Assembly (NCBI GenBank): GCA_002298925.1
Contig: DBMM01000146.1
Location: 4,616-68,615 of the forward strand
Source: Geobacter sp. UBA698
GTDB taxonomy: Bacteria; Desulfobacterota; Desulfuromonadia; Geobacterales; Pseudopelobacteraceae
Direction: 5' to 3'
DNA: 64,000 nucleotides
Shown here piece by piece: positions 53,309 through 62,471 of this stretch (position 1 is the first letter of the stretch; each line of letters begins with the position of its first letter). Both the position numbers and the translations under genes were made by a program. The notes beneath the pieces were generated by a model. The model ran no database searches. It saw only the letters and a list, made by a program, of their open reading frames with translations, and had not been told where the DNA came from.

Positions 53309-54330
53309 CGTCTGATTCCTGAAGCAGCAAGTTCCTGCTGGATGTAGTCAAGCTTCAAGAGCAACTCTTTAACCTCTTCGACATTCAGCCGCCGGGTATT
53401 GTGAGAGTTATAGTCCTCTATTTCGGCAATCTTCTCTTCGCCTTCGGTGAAATACTTTCCGTAATTCAAATCCCGGTCATCCGGCACTATCCGGTAATAA
53501 CCACCGAGATCCTCGGCCTTGACCCGCTCTTCGCGGGTCAACAGGGTTTCGTACAGTTTTTCGCCATGGCGGGTACCGATCACCTTGATTGGGTTGTCGG
53601 CCTGGAACAGCTCCTTGACGGCCATCGCCAAATCAAAAATCGTTGATGCCGGGGCTTTCTGTACAAAGATGTCCCCCTGGCGGGCATTATTGAAGCCATA
53701 AATCACCAGATCAACGGCATCTTCCAGCGACATTAGGTAGCGGGTCATGTTTGGATCAGTAACCGTAAGCGGTTTACCTTCGCGAATCTGCTTTATAAAA
53801 AGTGGGATCACTGAGCCGCGCGAAGCCATAACATTGCCATAGCGGGTTCCGCAAATAACAGTTTTAGCGGTATCCGTGGTACGAGCTTTAGCAACCATCA
53901 GTTTCTCCATCATCGCCTTGGAAATGCCCATGGCGTTGATCGGATAAACCGCCTTGTCGGTACTCAGGCAGATCACCTTTTTCACCTTGGTGGCGAGCGA
54001 CGCATTCAGCACATTCTCAGTGCCGAGCACGTTGGTCCGCACCGCTTCCATCGGATAGAATTCGCAGGAAGGCACCTGTTTGAGCGCTGCTGCATGGAAT
54101 ACATAATCCACGCCATGCATTGCCGAGTTGAGGCTATCATAGGTGCGCACATCTCCGATGTAGAACTTGACCTTGGAGTTGTTCAGCTCAATCCGCATGT
54201 CTTCCTGCTTCTTCTCGTCACGGCTGAAGACTCGAATTTCCTTGATATCGGTGTGAAGAAAGCGTCGTAGGACAGCGTTACCAAAAGAACCGGTGCCGCC
54301 AGTAATCAACAAAATTTTGTTATTGAACAT
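53305..54330 (-). CDS. fnlA: UDP-GlcNAc 4,6-dehydratase (5-inverting) FnlA/CapE/WbjB
   Basis: 341 aa soluble SDR. GGTGSFGNAVLRRFL binds NAD(P); STDKAVYPINAMGISKAMMEKL is the MxxxK-type active site of UDP-GlcNAc dehydratases. With FnlB and FnlC alongside, FnlA (5-epimerising) is preferred over PseB, which makes the D-sugar for pseudaminic acid. It makes the 4-keto-6-deoxy-L-talo intermediate. No N-terminal membrane part, in contrast to the CapD-type protein at 39,255. Confidence 0.92.
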   Translation of the reverse strand: MFNNKILLITGGTGSFGNAVLRRFLHTDIKEIRVFSRDEKKQEDMRIELNNSKVKFYIGDVRTYDSLNSAMHGVDYVFHAAALKQVPSCEFYPMEAVRTNVLGTENVLNASLATKVKKVICLSTDKAVYPINAMGISKAMMEKLMVAKARTTDTAKTVICGTRYGNVMASRGSVIPLFIKQIREGKPLTVTDPNMTRYLMSLEDAVDLVIYGFNNARQGDIFVQKAPASTIFDLAMAVKELFQADNPIKVIGTRHGEKLYETLLTREERVKAEDLGGYYRIVPDDRDLNYGKYFTEGEEKIAEIEDYNSHNTRRLNVEEVKELLLKLDYIQQELAASGIRR

Positions 54331-54354
54331 GGGCTTGAACCATACCTGAGGAAG

Positions 54355-55140
54355 TTATTTTTTAAACGGATAGTTAGTGCGGATTAGATCATCTTTTTCA
54401 GATTGCTTGGGGTAATTTATCAACACAGCTCTATACACTCCCTTAAACACAAACAGACTGCCCGCAGCAGCACCAATAATGCCGCAATTATGGACCAAGT
54501 CGCCGATATCTTTCAGCGACCCGGCCCCACCTAAAATAGTTATGGGAATATGAGCCGCCTGCCTGACTCGTTTCGCTAATTCAAGGTCATATCCCTTCAT
54601 CTGTCCGTCATTTTCAATTGAATTTACAACGAGTTCACCGGCGCCCAATTCTTCGAACCGGGATATCATTTCAAACAGACTTCGTTTTGTGTTTTTTTTG
54701 GCGTTATGCGTATAGATATCATAGCCCTTACTAAGCAATCGTTTTTTTACATCCAGAACAACCACAACACTTTGGCGGCCAACCTCCTCTGATATTTGTG
54801 TAACCAGTTGTGGATTTTCTACGGCTGCTGCACTAATGGCTACTTTTTCAACGCCAAGACCTATGATCTTTTTAGCTTGGGCAGCAGTGCGTACACCCCC
54901 ACCATAGCACAGAGGCATGCGACATTCAGCAGCCAATTTCGTGATCATTTTATAGTTTGGTTCCACGTTGTTGGCTGTGGCATCAATATCCAGAACCATT
55001 AACTCATCTGATTCCTTCTCGTTGAAAATCTTGACGGCGTTGATCGGGTCACCCACATATTTAGGTAATTTGAAATTAACGGTTTTCACCAGCCCGTTGT
55101 TTTGAACCAGTAAGCATGGAATGATCCTGGGTCTTAACAT
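54355..55140 (-). CDS. wbuZ: HisF-like cyclase subunit of N-acetyl sugar amidation (WbuZ/HisF2)
   Basis: 261 aa TIM barrel. LRPRIIPCLLVQNNGLVKTVNF at the N-terminus, LDIDATANN and GGAGSLKDIGDL match HisF homologues from polysaccharide loci rather than histidine operons. With WbuY it would form a glutaminase-lyase pair that delivers ammonia. It follows wbuY by one base. No other his gene is in the window, which supports the sugar role. Confidence 0.9.
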   Translation of the reverse strand: MLRPRIIPCLLVQNNGLVKTVNFKLPKYVGDPINAVKIFNEKESDELMVLDIDATANNVEPNYKMITKLAAECRMPLCYGGGVRTAAQAKKIIGLGVEKVAISAAAVENPQLVTQISEEVGRQSVVVVLDVKKRLLSKGYDIYTHNAKKNTKRSLFEMISRFEELGAGELVVNSIENDGQMKGYDLELAKRVRQAAHIPITILGGAGSLKDIGDLVHNCGIIGAAAGSLFVFKGVYRAVLINYPKQSEKDDLIRTNYPFKK

Positions 55141-55141
55141 C

Positions 55142-55756
55142 TCATAACTCCGCGAAGTTCTTTAGCAGACCGGTGCCAAAGTGGTGACTTTTTTCAGGAT
55201 GGAATTGCACTCCATACATATTGTCAGACTGTACAGCGCAGCAAAAATCTGCGCCATAAGTAGCGGTTGCAATGACAGAGTCTTGATGCAAACTCACGAA
55301 GAAATAGGAATGCAAAAAATAGAAGCGTGCCTCTTCTTCAAACCCTTTGAACAGCCTTTGGTCACCCTTTACGCTGACATCATTCCATCCCATATGTGGT
55401 AAAGGCAGTTCAGCTGCTTCAGGTATGGATGTAAAAGCTTTTACGTGGCCCGGTATCCAGCCCAATCCGTGCAGCTTCCCTTCATCACTTGAGTTGGCAA
55501 GAATCTGCATACCAACACAGATTCCTAATATTGGCACTTTTTTACTGAGTACCAGATGATCTAGAGTCTGCCTCATGCCAGATGCCTCAAGTAATTCCAT
55601 GGCATGGTCAAAGGCCCCCACTCCAGGCAAAATCAATTTACTTGCAGTTTCCAGCGCATCTGATGTCTTGGCGACGGTAACAGGTATGCCAAGACGGTTG
55701 TAAACATTTACGAATGCCTGGATATTACCCAAGCCGTAATCAATGATTGAAATCAT
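55142..55756 (-). CDS. wbuY: HisH-like glutamine amidotransferase subunit (WbuY/HisH2)
   Basis: 204 aa class I glutaminase. IDYGLGNIQAFVNVYNRLG opens it; the nucleophile Cys80 is in PILGICVGMQ, and His186/Glu188 are in YGVQFHPEKS. It releases ammonia from glutamine for WbuX with WbuZ. It overlaps wbuX by four bases (ATGA). Confidence 0.92.
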   Translation of the reverse strand: MISIIDYGLGNIQAFVNVYNRLGIPVTVAKTSDALETASKLILPGVGAFDHAMELLEASGMRQTLDHLVLSKKVPILGICVGMQILANSSDEGKLHGLGWIPGHVKAFTSIPEAAELPLPHMGWNDVSVKGDQRLFKGFEEEARFYFLHSYFFVSLHQDSVIATATYGADFCCAVQSDNMYGVQFHPEKSHHFGTGLLKNFAEL

Positions 55757-56895
55757 CTGAATAGCCTTTTCTCGAGTCCCAACATGGCCATTGCCTTTGA
55801 TCCGAGTCCTATTAAGAATCTTTTGTTCTTATAGTCATGATAGGTCTTGTTTTTGCCATCGAAAATCTGCTGCAGTTCATCAACGGACAAATCCAGTTTA
55901 TGCGCAACATACTCAAATTCCTGCTGCAGGAAATGCTCATCAAGCTCGGGTTTGGAAATTCTCTCAAGGGCTTCTTGACGCGTCATCTGGCCAGTCATGA
56001 TTAAACTGGAAAAGTGGGCACGGCGCTTTTCATAGCCAAATTTACGCGGCATCCAATAATCTTCATAAAAACGAGTGAATCGAGATTCATGGTGTTTGTG
56101 AATAAACGGTTCCCAGCCGAACAGCTTGCCAAGTTTCTGCTCGGCATCCTTTTTCAGGTACGGCACGACGTTGAGCGGACGGTACACCTCCATTCCCAAG
56201 GCGTACTTGTAGTAGATCTTGTAGGTGAGGATGTCGACGATCGGGAAGGTCGTCAAAGGACGGCTGCCGAACCTGGAGTGGATGTCGTGAATCAGGGTTC
56301 GGTCGATGCCGGGATAGCCCCCCCACTCCTCGGGCTCGCGACAGCATTCGGTGGAAAAATTCCCACCGGTGAGCACGTACTTTATCTTGTGCTGTCTGGC
56401 GAATTTGTAAAGCATGGAGAAAAACGCGGTGTCCTGCGGCAGGTCCTGGTCGGATATCTGGGCCTTGAGAAAGGCCACCTGCAGATCCTTCATCTCCTCC
56501 CAGTCAATGACCTCCGTGTACAGGTCGAGCCCCAGGCCGTCCACAAGTTTCTCGATGTTTCCCACCGCCTGATCGGTGTTCCAGCCGGCGTCGACGTGGA
56601 ACAGCAAGGGACGCAGCCCCATTCTTTCCTTCACGATGTAGGTACAGTAAGAGCTGTCGAGGCCGCCGCTCAGCCCTATGATACAGTCGAAATCCCTTCC
56701 CTGGCCGTCCTTGCGGATCTTCTCAGCAACCTTAATCAGTTCGGCTTCGCCGCGTTCGTCGGTGTGCCAATTGGGGAGGATCACCTTCTGGAAGTTGTTG
56801 CAGTAGTCGCACTCGTTGTTTTGATCAAAAACGATATTGGGATCGGTGGTATCCATGATGCAGTTCGCACATATTTGATACGGTCTTTCGCTCAT
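55753..56895 (-). CDS. wbuX: N-acetyl sugar amidotransferase (WbuX/WbpG/PseA family)
   Basis: 380 aa. Two N-terminal CxxC pairs (C9/C12 and C29/C32) probably bind zinc. The PP-loop ATP site is GLSGGLDSSYC (76-82), as in ATP-dependent amidating enzymes. GGNFSTECC and GYPGIDRTLIHDIHSRFG are family motifs. With WbuY and WbuZ it converts an N-acetyl group to an acetimidoyl group; next to fnlABC the product should be L-FucNAm. Homologues in flagellin loci act on pseudaminic or legionaminic acid, but those genes are absent here. Confidence 0.92.
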   Translation of the reverse strand: MSERPYQICANCIMDTTDPNIVFDQNNECDYCNNFQKVILPNWHTDERGEAELIKVAEKIRKDGQGRDFDCIIGLSGGLDSSYCTYIVKERMGLRPLLFHVDAGWNTDQAVGNIEKLVDGLGLDLYTEVIDWEEMKDLQVAFLKAQISDQDLPQDTAFFSMLYKFARQHKIKYVLTGGNFSTECCREPEEWGGYPGIDRTLIHDIHSRFGSRPLTTFPIVDILTYKIYYKYALGMEVYRPLNVVPYLKKDAEQKLGKLFGWEPFIHKHHESRFTRFYEDYWMPRKFGYEKRRAHFSSLIMTGQMTRQEALERISKPELDEHFLQQEFEYVAHKLDLSVDELQQIFDGKNKTYHDYKNKRFLIGLGSKAMAMLGLEKRLFR

Positions 56896-56976
56896 CTGAT
56901 GTCTCCATGTTGGCGAGCTTACGGTGATTCGTCAATTAACTTCCTGAATAAGACAAGGTATTCTAAACGTCCTGTC

Positions 56977-58071
56977 TCATCCCGCGCCTATGGCAGTGAT
57001 AACTTCAAGCAGTGAGGCGTTATAGCTACTGGTGCGGTATTTTATCAATGCAGCCTCCCGGTTCCGGAGGGCTATTTGTGACAGAGGTTGCACGTTTTCG
57101 ATCATGGATTCCAGGACTCTCCGTATCGAATCCGCGGAATTGGCGAGGACCTGGTAGCCATGCACCCCGTCGCTGAAGATATCCCGGATCCCGCCCTGGT
57201 CGGTTGTGACCACCACGCACCCCGAGGCGTAGGCCTCCAAAATCGAAATCGGCTGCCCTTCGTTCAGGCTTGTCGGAAGACAGAAAACATGGGCCTGAGC
57301 CAGGAGAGTCTTCTTCTGTGCACCGGCTACCACGCCGTGGTAAGTAATCCCCTCGTGCCCTTTAATCCTAGCCAGAAACCCGTCTTTCAGGTTCTGGGAC
57401 TCAAATGCGCCGGCAAAATCAAGCTTGACCAACCTCTGCATTTCGTAGCGTAGCCCCAGATAGGCATCGAGCAGTTGCTGGTAACCCTTGCCCTCGATCA
57501 GGTTACTCATAAAGAGAACTCTCAATGGGAGAACCTGGGCAAATTTTTCCTTCACCTCATCCTGACTGGCAAAGAGATAATCTTCGGCAAAGTTTGGAAT
57601 AATGTGTATCTTCTTGCTGTCCATCAAGCCGTCAAATATGACGACATGGGAATCGCCCAAAACCACGGATGCAGCCAACCGCCGAATAAAAAACCTGTTC
57701 AAGACAAGCAGGGGCTTGTACCTGTCCAGAAGCAGCTTTTTAAAGCTTCCTCCGTGCAGGTGTACCACCATCCGGTGCAGCCTGCTGAAACAGACGAGAT
57801 AGATGAACAAGTCCTTGAGGTTTCCTGCAACCGACTCCGAAATCGTCAGGTAGATGACATCGCGTCCTCTTTTGCGGCGAAAGACTTCGCGGATAATGGC
57901 AAAAACCTGGAAAACCCTCCCCAGAGAGTCTACTCCCTGCTTGAACCCCTGTTTGCTGAGGTTGACCACTTCAACCTGATGGTCCCGCACCAATTCATCC
58001 AGCAGAATTTGCGAGGCCAGGGATTGTCCCGTGACCGGAGGAGGCAGTGGCGCGATATACAGAATCTTCAT
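56977..58071 (-). CDS. Glycosyltransferase family 4 (GT-B)
   Basis: 364 aa. The N-terminal acceptor domain begins ILYIAPLPPPVTGQSLAS; the C-terminal donor domain has LFMSNLIEGKGYQQLLDA, GVVAGAQKKTLLAQAHVFCLPTS split over the middle, and the E-x7-E motif NEGQPISILEAYASG. A retaining transferase is expected. The sugar and linkage are unknown. It overlaps the neighbouring glycosyltransferase gene by four bases. Confidence 0.88.
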   Translation of the reverse strand: MKILYIAPLPPPVTGQSLASQILLDELVRDHQVEVVNLSKQGFKQGVDSLGRVFQVFAIIREVFRRKRGRDVIYLTISESVAGNLKDLFIYLVCFSRLHRMVVHLHGGSFKKLLLDRYKPLLVLNRFFIRRLAASVVLGDSHVVIFDGLMDSKKIHIIPNFAEDYLFASQDEVKEKFAQVLPLRVLFMSNLIEGKGYQQLLDAYLGLRYEMQRLVKLDFAGAFESQNLKDGFLARIKGHEGITYHGVVAGAQKKTLLAQAHVFCLPTSLNEGQPISILEAYASGCVVVTTDQGGIRDIFSDGVHGYQVLANSADSIRRVLESMIENVQPLSQIALRNREAALIKYRTSSYNASLLEVITAIGAG

Positions 58072-59216
58072 GGCGCGAAATTAGTCTGGGAAAATGCGGT
58101 AAGGCTGCGGATGAAGTTCTCAATCACGAGCCTTCTCTCGAAGAGCTGACCGTACAGGGCACCGCTGCGCTCCCCCATTTCCGGCCACCGCTCTCTGCAC
58201 AACATCAGGGATTCGAAGGCGGACCTCACGCTGCCGTGCAGCAACGGATCGAAGACGAAACCGTTGCTGCCTTGCTCGACGGCTTCGAAATGGTTGCCGC
58301 AGCGTTGCGAAACCAGCACCGGAAGCCGCATGCTCAGGGCCTCGACTAGTGTCAGGGGACTGGGGTCCGAAAAGGAGGGGAGCACGAAGACGTTTGCCCT
58401 TTTGTAGAGGGCCACCATAAGGTCGGTGTCGCAATGCCCCACAAGCTGGATGTTCACTTTCACTCCATGGCGGCAGATGAAATTCTCGATGAGGCCTCGG
58501 TCCGGCCCGGTTCCCGCTATCAGAAAAAGTCCCTTGCGGATGTTTTCAACGCCGATGGCGGAGAAAAAATTGACGATCCCCTTCACGTTCTCCAACAGAC
58601 GTACCGGCATCAGGAATACTGGGGTGTCGTTGTGGATCCGTGCGCAGATTTCTTCCTTTGAGATGGTGAACTTTTCCTCCTCTATGGTGTTGGGAAGCGG
58701 GACATAGGTGTTTACCTTGATTCCCCACTTCTCGAGGGTAAGTTCGGTCATTTTGCCGGAGCTGATCTGCACACCGGGTGAGGATTCATAGACGAATTTG
58801 CGCACCATTTTTTTCAGCACGTTGTCGCGACTGGCACCGATGGTGAGGTAATTGGCTTCGGACCAGAAGTGCAGGGGGCTCTTCAAGATGCCCATCCTTT
58901 TCAGAAGCACCAGAATCAGCACGTCGATATCGTTCCAGCTGCCGCCAATGATGATTTCAGCTCCCTTTGCCTCCAACATCTTGGCGATGAGCCTCGGGTT
59001 GATATGCAGGTGGTACCTGGAAAACAGCATCCGGTACAACCCGCGATCGATATAAAAGGGGTGCTTCAACTCGCCCGGATCTATGGTCCAGTTCCGGTCC
59101 GCCTCGGTGCTCCTCATGTAGAAGACCTCGAAATTAAGGCCGCACTGGTGCAACTCGTTGTAGAACGAGGTCCGGTAAGGAGTGGGTATGTTGGTGAGGA
59201 AAAGGTATTTTTTCAT
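58068..59216 (-). CDS. Glycosyltransferase family 4 (GT-B)
   Basis: 382 aa from ATG 59216 (MKKYLFLTNIPTPYRTSFYNEL, a common GT4 opening). FLMPVRLLENVKGIVNFF, GTGPDRGLIENF and FVLPSFSDPSPLTLVEALSMRLPV are donor-domain motifs, with the E in LVEALS. A GTG at 59252 overlaps the previous stop (GTGA) and could be the true start, adding 12 residues. It presumably adds one sugar of the repeat unit. Confidence 0.85.
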   Translation of the reverse strand: MKKYLFLTNIPTPYRTSFYNELHQCGLNFEVFYMRSTEADRNWTIDPGELKHPFYIDRGLYRMLFSRYHLHINPRLIAKMLEAKGAEIIIGGSWNDIDVLILVLLKRMGILKSPLHFWSEANYLTIGASRDNVLKKMVRKFVYESSPGVQISSGKMTELTLEKWGIKVNTYVPLPNTIEEEKFTISKEEICARIHNDTPVFLMPVRLLENVKGIVNFFSAIGVENIRKGLFLIAGTGPDRGLIENFICRHGVKVNIQLVGHCDTDLMVALYKRANVFVLPSFSDPSPLTLVEALSMRLPVLVSQRCGNHFEAVEQGSNGFVFDPLLHGSVRSAFESLMLCRERWPEMGERSGALYGQLFERRLVIENFIRSLTAFSQTNFAP

Positions 59217-59248
59217 GTGTGCCGAACCCTGGGCCGCGAGATGCCGTT

Positions 59249-60784
59249 TCACTTCTCAACCGACAGCTTGTCCATAGTGAACTTCTTGAACATGAGATGA
59301 CTCGCGATGTTCAGCAATCGGAAAAAAGCCACCACTATTAGATAGGGAACCATGGACCCCTTGTATTGGTAGCAACGGGGCAACGACAGCTTCTTTTTTC
59401 CGAGCCTGATTTCCGCGTAGTCATAATTTATGTACCTGAACGGTACGCCACGTTCACCGAAAACGTAGAGTGCATACTTAAGGGCGCCGAGCTTCGGTTT
59501 CGGTTCTAGGGTTTCGAAGAGCAGCGCATCCAGCTCCTCGAGATGTTGAGGGTAGTAGGCAACATTCAGGTGAATGTAGAAAGAGCCGCCAAGGAGGACA
59601 ACCGGCTTTCCCCAGTAGACTGCCTCCACGCCGGCAGTGGAACCGAAGACGAATACCTTCTCACAGTTGTCGATCAGCTTATAGGTGGAAACCGGCGAAT
59701 CCGAAGGTATCACCGTGATGTTCGCATAGTCCTTGAACAGGGCAGCCAGTCCGGTATGGTAGCTGAACTTGATGCCCTGCAGATTCGGATGTACCCGCAG
59801 ATAGAAGTGAATCGACGGGTCGCTTGCGGCTTTCTGCAACAGGTAAAGAGTCCCTTCGATCTGACTGTTGAAGAGCTTGTACTTATCAAACGAGTCGCCG
59901 ACGCAGAAAAATTCATCTTCCGATGAGTTGAAAATCACGTAGTTCCGCTTCAAGGGGTCCCAGTTTTCCGGTAACCGATTGTGGTCTTGATTGCCGATAT
60001 AGACTGTATCTGAAGCTGTTTCTCCTTTTTTGCGTTTCTGGAAGAAAGCCTCGGCGACTTCTTCCTTGTTCCTGCTTCCGCTCCAGGCGTCCCAATTGTC
60101 TTCGATAACCTTGCTGTTTTTGTCGATATCGTGGGGCAGAGTGTCGACGAACCGGACCTTTTTCGGCTTGAGCCTGTCGGAGGAAAAGGTGAACTCTATG
60201 ATGTTGATCTTGATCTTGAGCTTCTGGCTAACTTCCAGGACCGGTCTGATTGTACCGTATCTGCCATTGACAATGCAGATCAGATCGGGTTGAAACTCGT
60301 CGACCATGGCGAGGGTGGCCTCGGTCAGAAGGGCCGATACCCGCAGGGCCTGATCGAAATAATCGCGGGTAGTCTTGTTGAAGGCAGGGTTCAAGTTACG
60401 TGTCATCGATACATAGGAAGAGACCACCCCCAGTCCCGTATTCATTTCTTTGTATCGAATGTTCTTGGCTTCTTCGATCGAGTCATAGCTGTAGTTAATA
60501 GATTGAACGGCTCTCCTGGTCGCATCACTGAGGTAATGTGACAGTTTTTCGTGTTTGAACTTGGGATGCTGTATCTGCCCGATAAGGAGTCGGGATGAGA
60601 ACATACACTCCACGCAGCGAATCCTTGACTGTTCAGCATTGATATCGCACGGTTTTATCTCGCCGCTGCAGGTGACGAAGAGGACCTCGTTGTTCTCATC
60701 CTGCAGGTACTCGGCGGCCTCATCCATAAGCCCTGCCATGCCATTTGAGTCAAGTGAATAGGGACTGTAGAAAAGTACCTTCAT
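59249..60784 (-). CDS. Putative GT-B glycosyltransferase or capsule-biosynthesis-like protein
   Basis: 511 aa, family not securely recognised. The N-terminus (VLFYSPYSLDSNGMAGLMDEAAEYL) and the LICIVNGRYGTIRPV segment look like an acceptor domain. The later part has YLRVHPNLQGIKFSY and FVFGSTAGVEAVYWGKPVVLLGG, a donor-site pattern shared with capsule proteins of the KpsS/KpsC and CDP-glycerol types. No signal peptide; the C-terminus has a hydrophobic VPYLIVVAFFRLL stretch that might attach it to the membrane. Most likely a cytoplasmic transferase of this pathway. Confidence 0.65.
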   Translation of the reverse strand: MKVLFYSPYSLDSNGMAGLMDEAAEYLQDENNEVLFVTCSGEIKPCDINAEQSRIRCVECMFSSRLLIGQIQHPKFKHEKLSHYLSDATRRAVQSINYSYDSIEEAKNIRYKEMNTGLGVVSSYVSMTRNLNPAFNKTTRDYFDQALRVSALLTEATLAMVDEFQPDLICIVNGRYGTIRPVLEVSQKLKIKINIIEFTFSSDRLKPKKVRFVDTLPHDIDKNSKVIEDNWDAWSGSRNKEEVAEAFFQKRKKGETASDTVYIGNQDHNRLPENWDPLKRNYVIFNSSEDEFFCVGDSFDKYKLFNSQIEGTLYLLQKAASDPSIHFYLRVHPNLQGIKFSYHTGLAALFKDYANITVIPSDSPVSTYKLIDNCEKVFVFGSTAGVEAVYWGKPVVLLGGSFYIHLNVAYYPQHLEELDALLFETLEPKPKLGALKYALYVFGERGVPFRYINYDYAEIRLGKKKLSLPRCYQYKGSMVPYLIVVAFFRLLNIASHLMFKKFTMDKLSVEK

Positions 60785-60899
60785 TCAGTCATCTTCCTTT
60801 TTTGCACCATGCTCACCACCGCTTCTGTCCTGCCGGCCCTGTTGCGGCCAAAACAGGCGCTGCTCCCGGCCTGAACCCTTCCCTGCTTGTCCGCAACCA

Positions 60900-61691
60900 T
60901 CACGAGGTTTTCCGGCAGTACCAAATCGACCGGTAGTGCCTCATCGAGAACCCGTACTCCTTCAGGACCCGGGTTATCAGCGCCTCCCCGGCTTCGCTGT
61001 GGAACTCAATGATCAGCAGGTCGACACGGCTCAGCCAGGACTCAACATCGCCGGAAAAAATCGACTCCTCCGCCCCCTCTATGTCCATTTTGAGGATGTC
61101 GAGCCTCTCGATGGAGTACTTCGCCAGGAGGGAGGGAATCGTAGTTACCGTTATTTCCATCTCGCCATCGGCGGTAATGGCGGAACTGGTCTGGCCGCTA
61201 TTGAAGCGTACCGAGCCTTCATGGGTATAAAGTCCGCAATTGTGCAGCATGACACGCGCCCCGTAGGGACCCAGGTTGTTGCGGGTAGACTCGAAGGTCA
61301 GGGAATCAGGCTCCAGGGCGACGATGTTCAGGCCTGGGAACCTGGAAAGAAAATACGCCGAGGTGTCGCCGATGTAGGCGCCGGCATCGATCATCCACTT
61401 CGGGTCGCCGTTGGGCACAAAGTCGCCCCATTCTTCCCGCACGATATTGTCTATGACGGTCTTGGTGTCGTCGGTTCCGGGCCTGATGAATATTGGGTGC
61501 AGCAGGTTGTCGAAAGCCATTGGGACTGCAAGCTCTCCCGCACTCCCCCCTTCGATCTGCATTAGCTCGGCATATCTCGCAATACCGTATCTGCGGGAGA
61601 TTTGCATAAAATCCAGCGCGCGGCTGAGCATGTGGTAGGGAGCGCTGCTAGTGGCGAAGACATACCGAACGAGATTTCTAAGAAGTTCCAT
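60900..61691 (-). CDS. FkbM family methyltransferase
   Basis: 263 aa from ATG 61691 (MELLRNLVRYVF). The SAM-binding block is MIDAGAYIGDTSAYFL, with ALEPDSLTFESTRNNL after it; ILKMDIEGAEESIF is the FkbM signature. A longer frame begins at GTG 61751 without a ribosome-binding site. Within an O-antigen locus it probably O-methylates a sugar. The acceptor is unknown. Confidence 0.87.
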   Translation of the reverse strand: MELLRNLVRYVFATSSAPYHMLSRALDFMQISRRYGIARYAELMQIEGGSAGELAVPMAFDNLLHPIFIRPGTDDTKTVIDNIVREEWGDFVPNGDPKWMIDAGAYIGDTSAYFLSRFPGLNIVALEPDSLTFESTRNNLGPYGARVMLHNCGLYTHEGSVRFNSGQTSSAITADGEMEITVTTIPSLLAKYSIERLDILKMDIEGAEESIFSGDVESWLSRVDLLIIEFHSEAGEALITRVLKEYGFSMRHYRSIWYCRKTS

Positions 61692-61774
61692 ACAAAAATA
61701 CCCTGCCTCGAGGAAATGGTCCTGGTGATGCGCCCGCGCAGCGAGGGGCACTGGCTATTCAGCACCCCGTCAGC

Positions 61775-62434
61775 TCAGGTAGTTCTTTTTCTGGCTACGA
61801 TCTTGACCTGGGAATACCTCTGTCTCATGAGCCCGTAGGCACGGCAGCAGAGGTGAAAGAACCCAGTTCCCAGCTTGGCGAAGTGCTGATAGAGGGGTGG
61901 CCAGACATGGTAGAACGCCTCCACGCTTTCCACTTCCCACCCCGCGCTTACCAGCAGGTTTCCCAGCGTCACCGGGTTCCAGGAGTACAGGTGATTGTTG
62001 ACGTCACCCGGGAACCACCGGTTGCGCAGGCTTTCGCAGGGGACAAACACCACGAGCCGCCCCCCCGGCTTGATCTTGCCGAGCAGACAGGCCAGTTCCC
62101 CGTGCGGGTCGATGCAGTGCTCGAGGGCGTGGTTAGAGATGATCAGGTCCGCGACCCCGTCGTCCAGTTCCCGGGCAAACTTCACCGCGGAGATGCCGTT
62201 GGTCTTTCCCGCGTAGCTGCGAGCGGTATCGTTGATTTCCACACCGAACCTTCTGGAACAGTTGAGGTTCTTGAGCAGAAACCCCCCACCGCAACCGAAA
62301 TCGACGACGGTCGCATCCGCAGCGACGTAGGGGGCGAACTTGAAGGTTTCGGCCCAACCGCCGAACTCGCCCATGTCCTTTTGGAAGGCGAAGTACTTCT
62401 CATCGTAGTGGGCTGCAGCATTTTGTGACTCCAT
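61775..62434 (-). CDS. Class I SAM-dependent methyltransferase (Methyltransf_23-like)
   Basis: 219 aa. Motif I is VVDFGCGGGFLLKNL, the acidic FGVEIND follows, and LIISNHALEHCIDPHGELACL with KIKPGGRLVVFVPCES completes the class. AGGAGG lies before ATG 62434. Similar genes occur in polysaccharide loci and may modify a sugar; the acceptor is unknown. The local GC content is higher than that of the Wzy-like gene upstream. Confidence 0.87.
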   Translation of the reverse strand: MESQNAAAHYDEKYFAFQKDMGEFGGWAETFKFAPYVAADATVVDFGCGGGFLLKNLNCSRRFGVEINDTARSYAGKTNGISAVKFARELDDGVADLIISNHALEHCIDPHGELACLLGKIKPGGRLVVFVPCESLRNRWFPGDVNNHLYSWNPVTLGNLLVSAGWEVESVEAFYHVWPPLYQHFAKLGTGFFHLCCRAYGLMRQRYSQVKIVARKRTT

Positions 62435-62471
62435 CCTGAACCTCCTGTACCAGCAGTTGAAAAGTTAATCG

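Noticed and set aside
54355..55756. Histidine biosynthesis HisH and HisF
   Set aside because: No other his genes are present, and both lie coupled to wbuX and fnlABC, so the sugar-amidation paralogues are the better reading.
56014..57015. A 333-codon open frame on the + strand
   Set aside because: Antisense of wbuX, whose PP-loop and CxxC pairs are intact; it also runs past the wbuX start into the promoter region.
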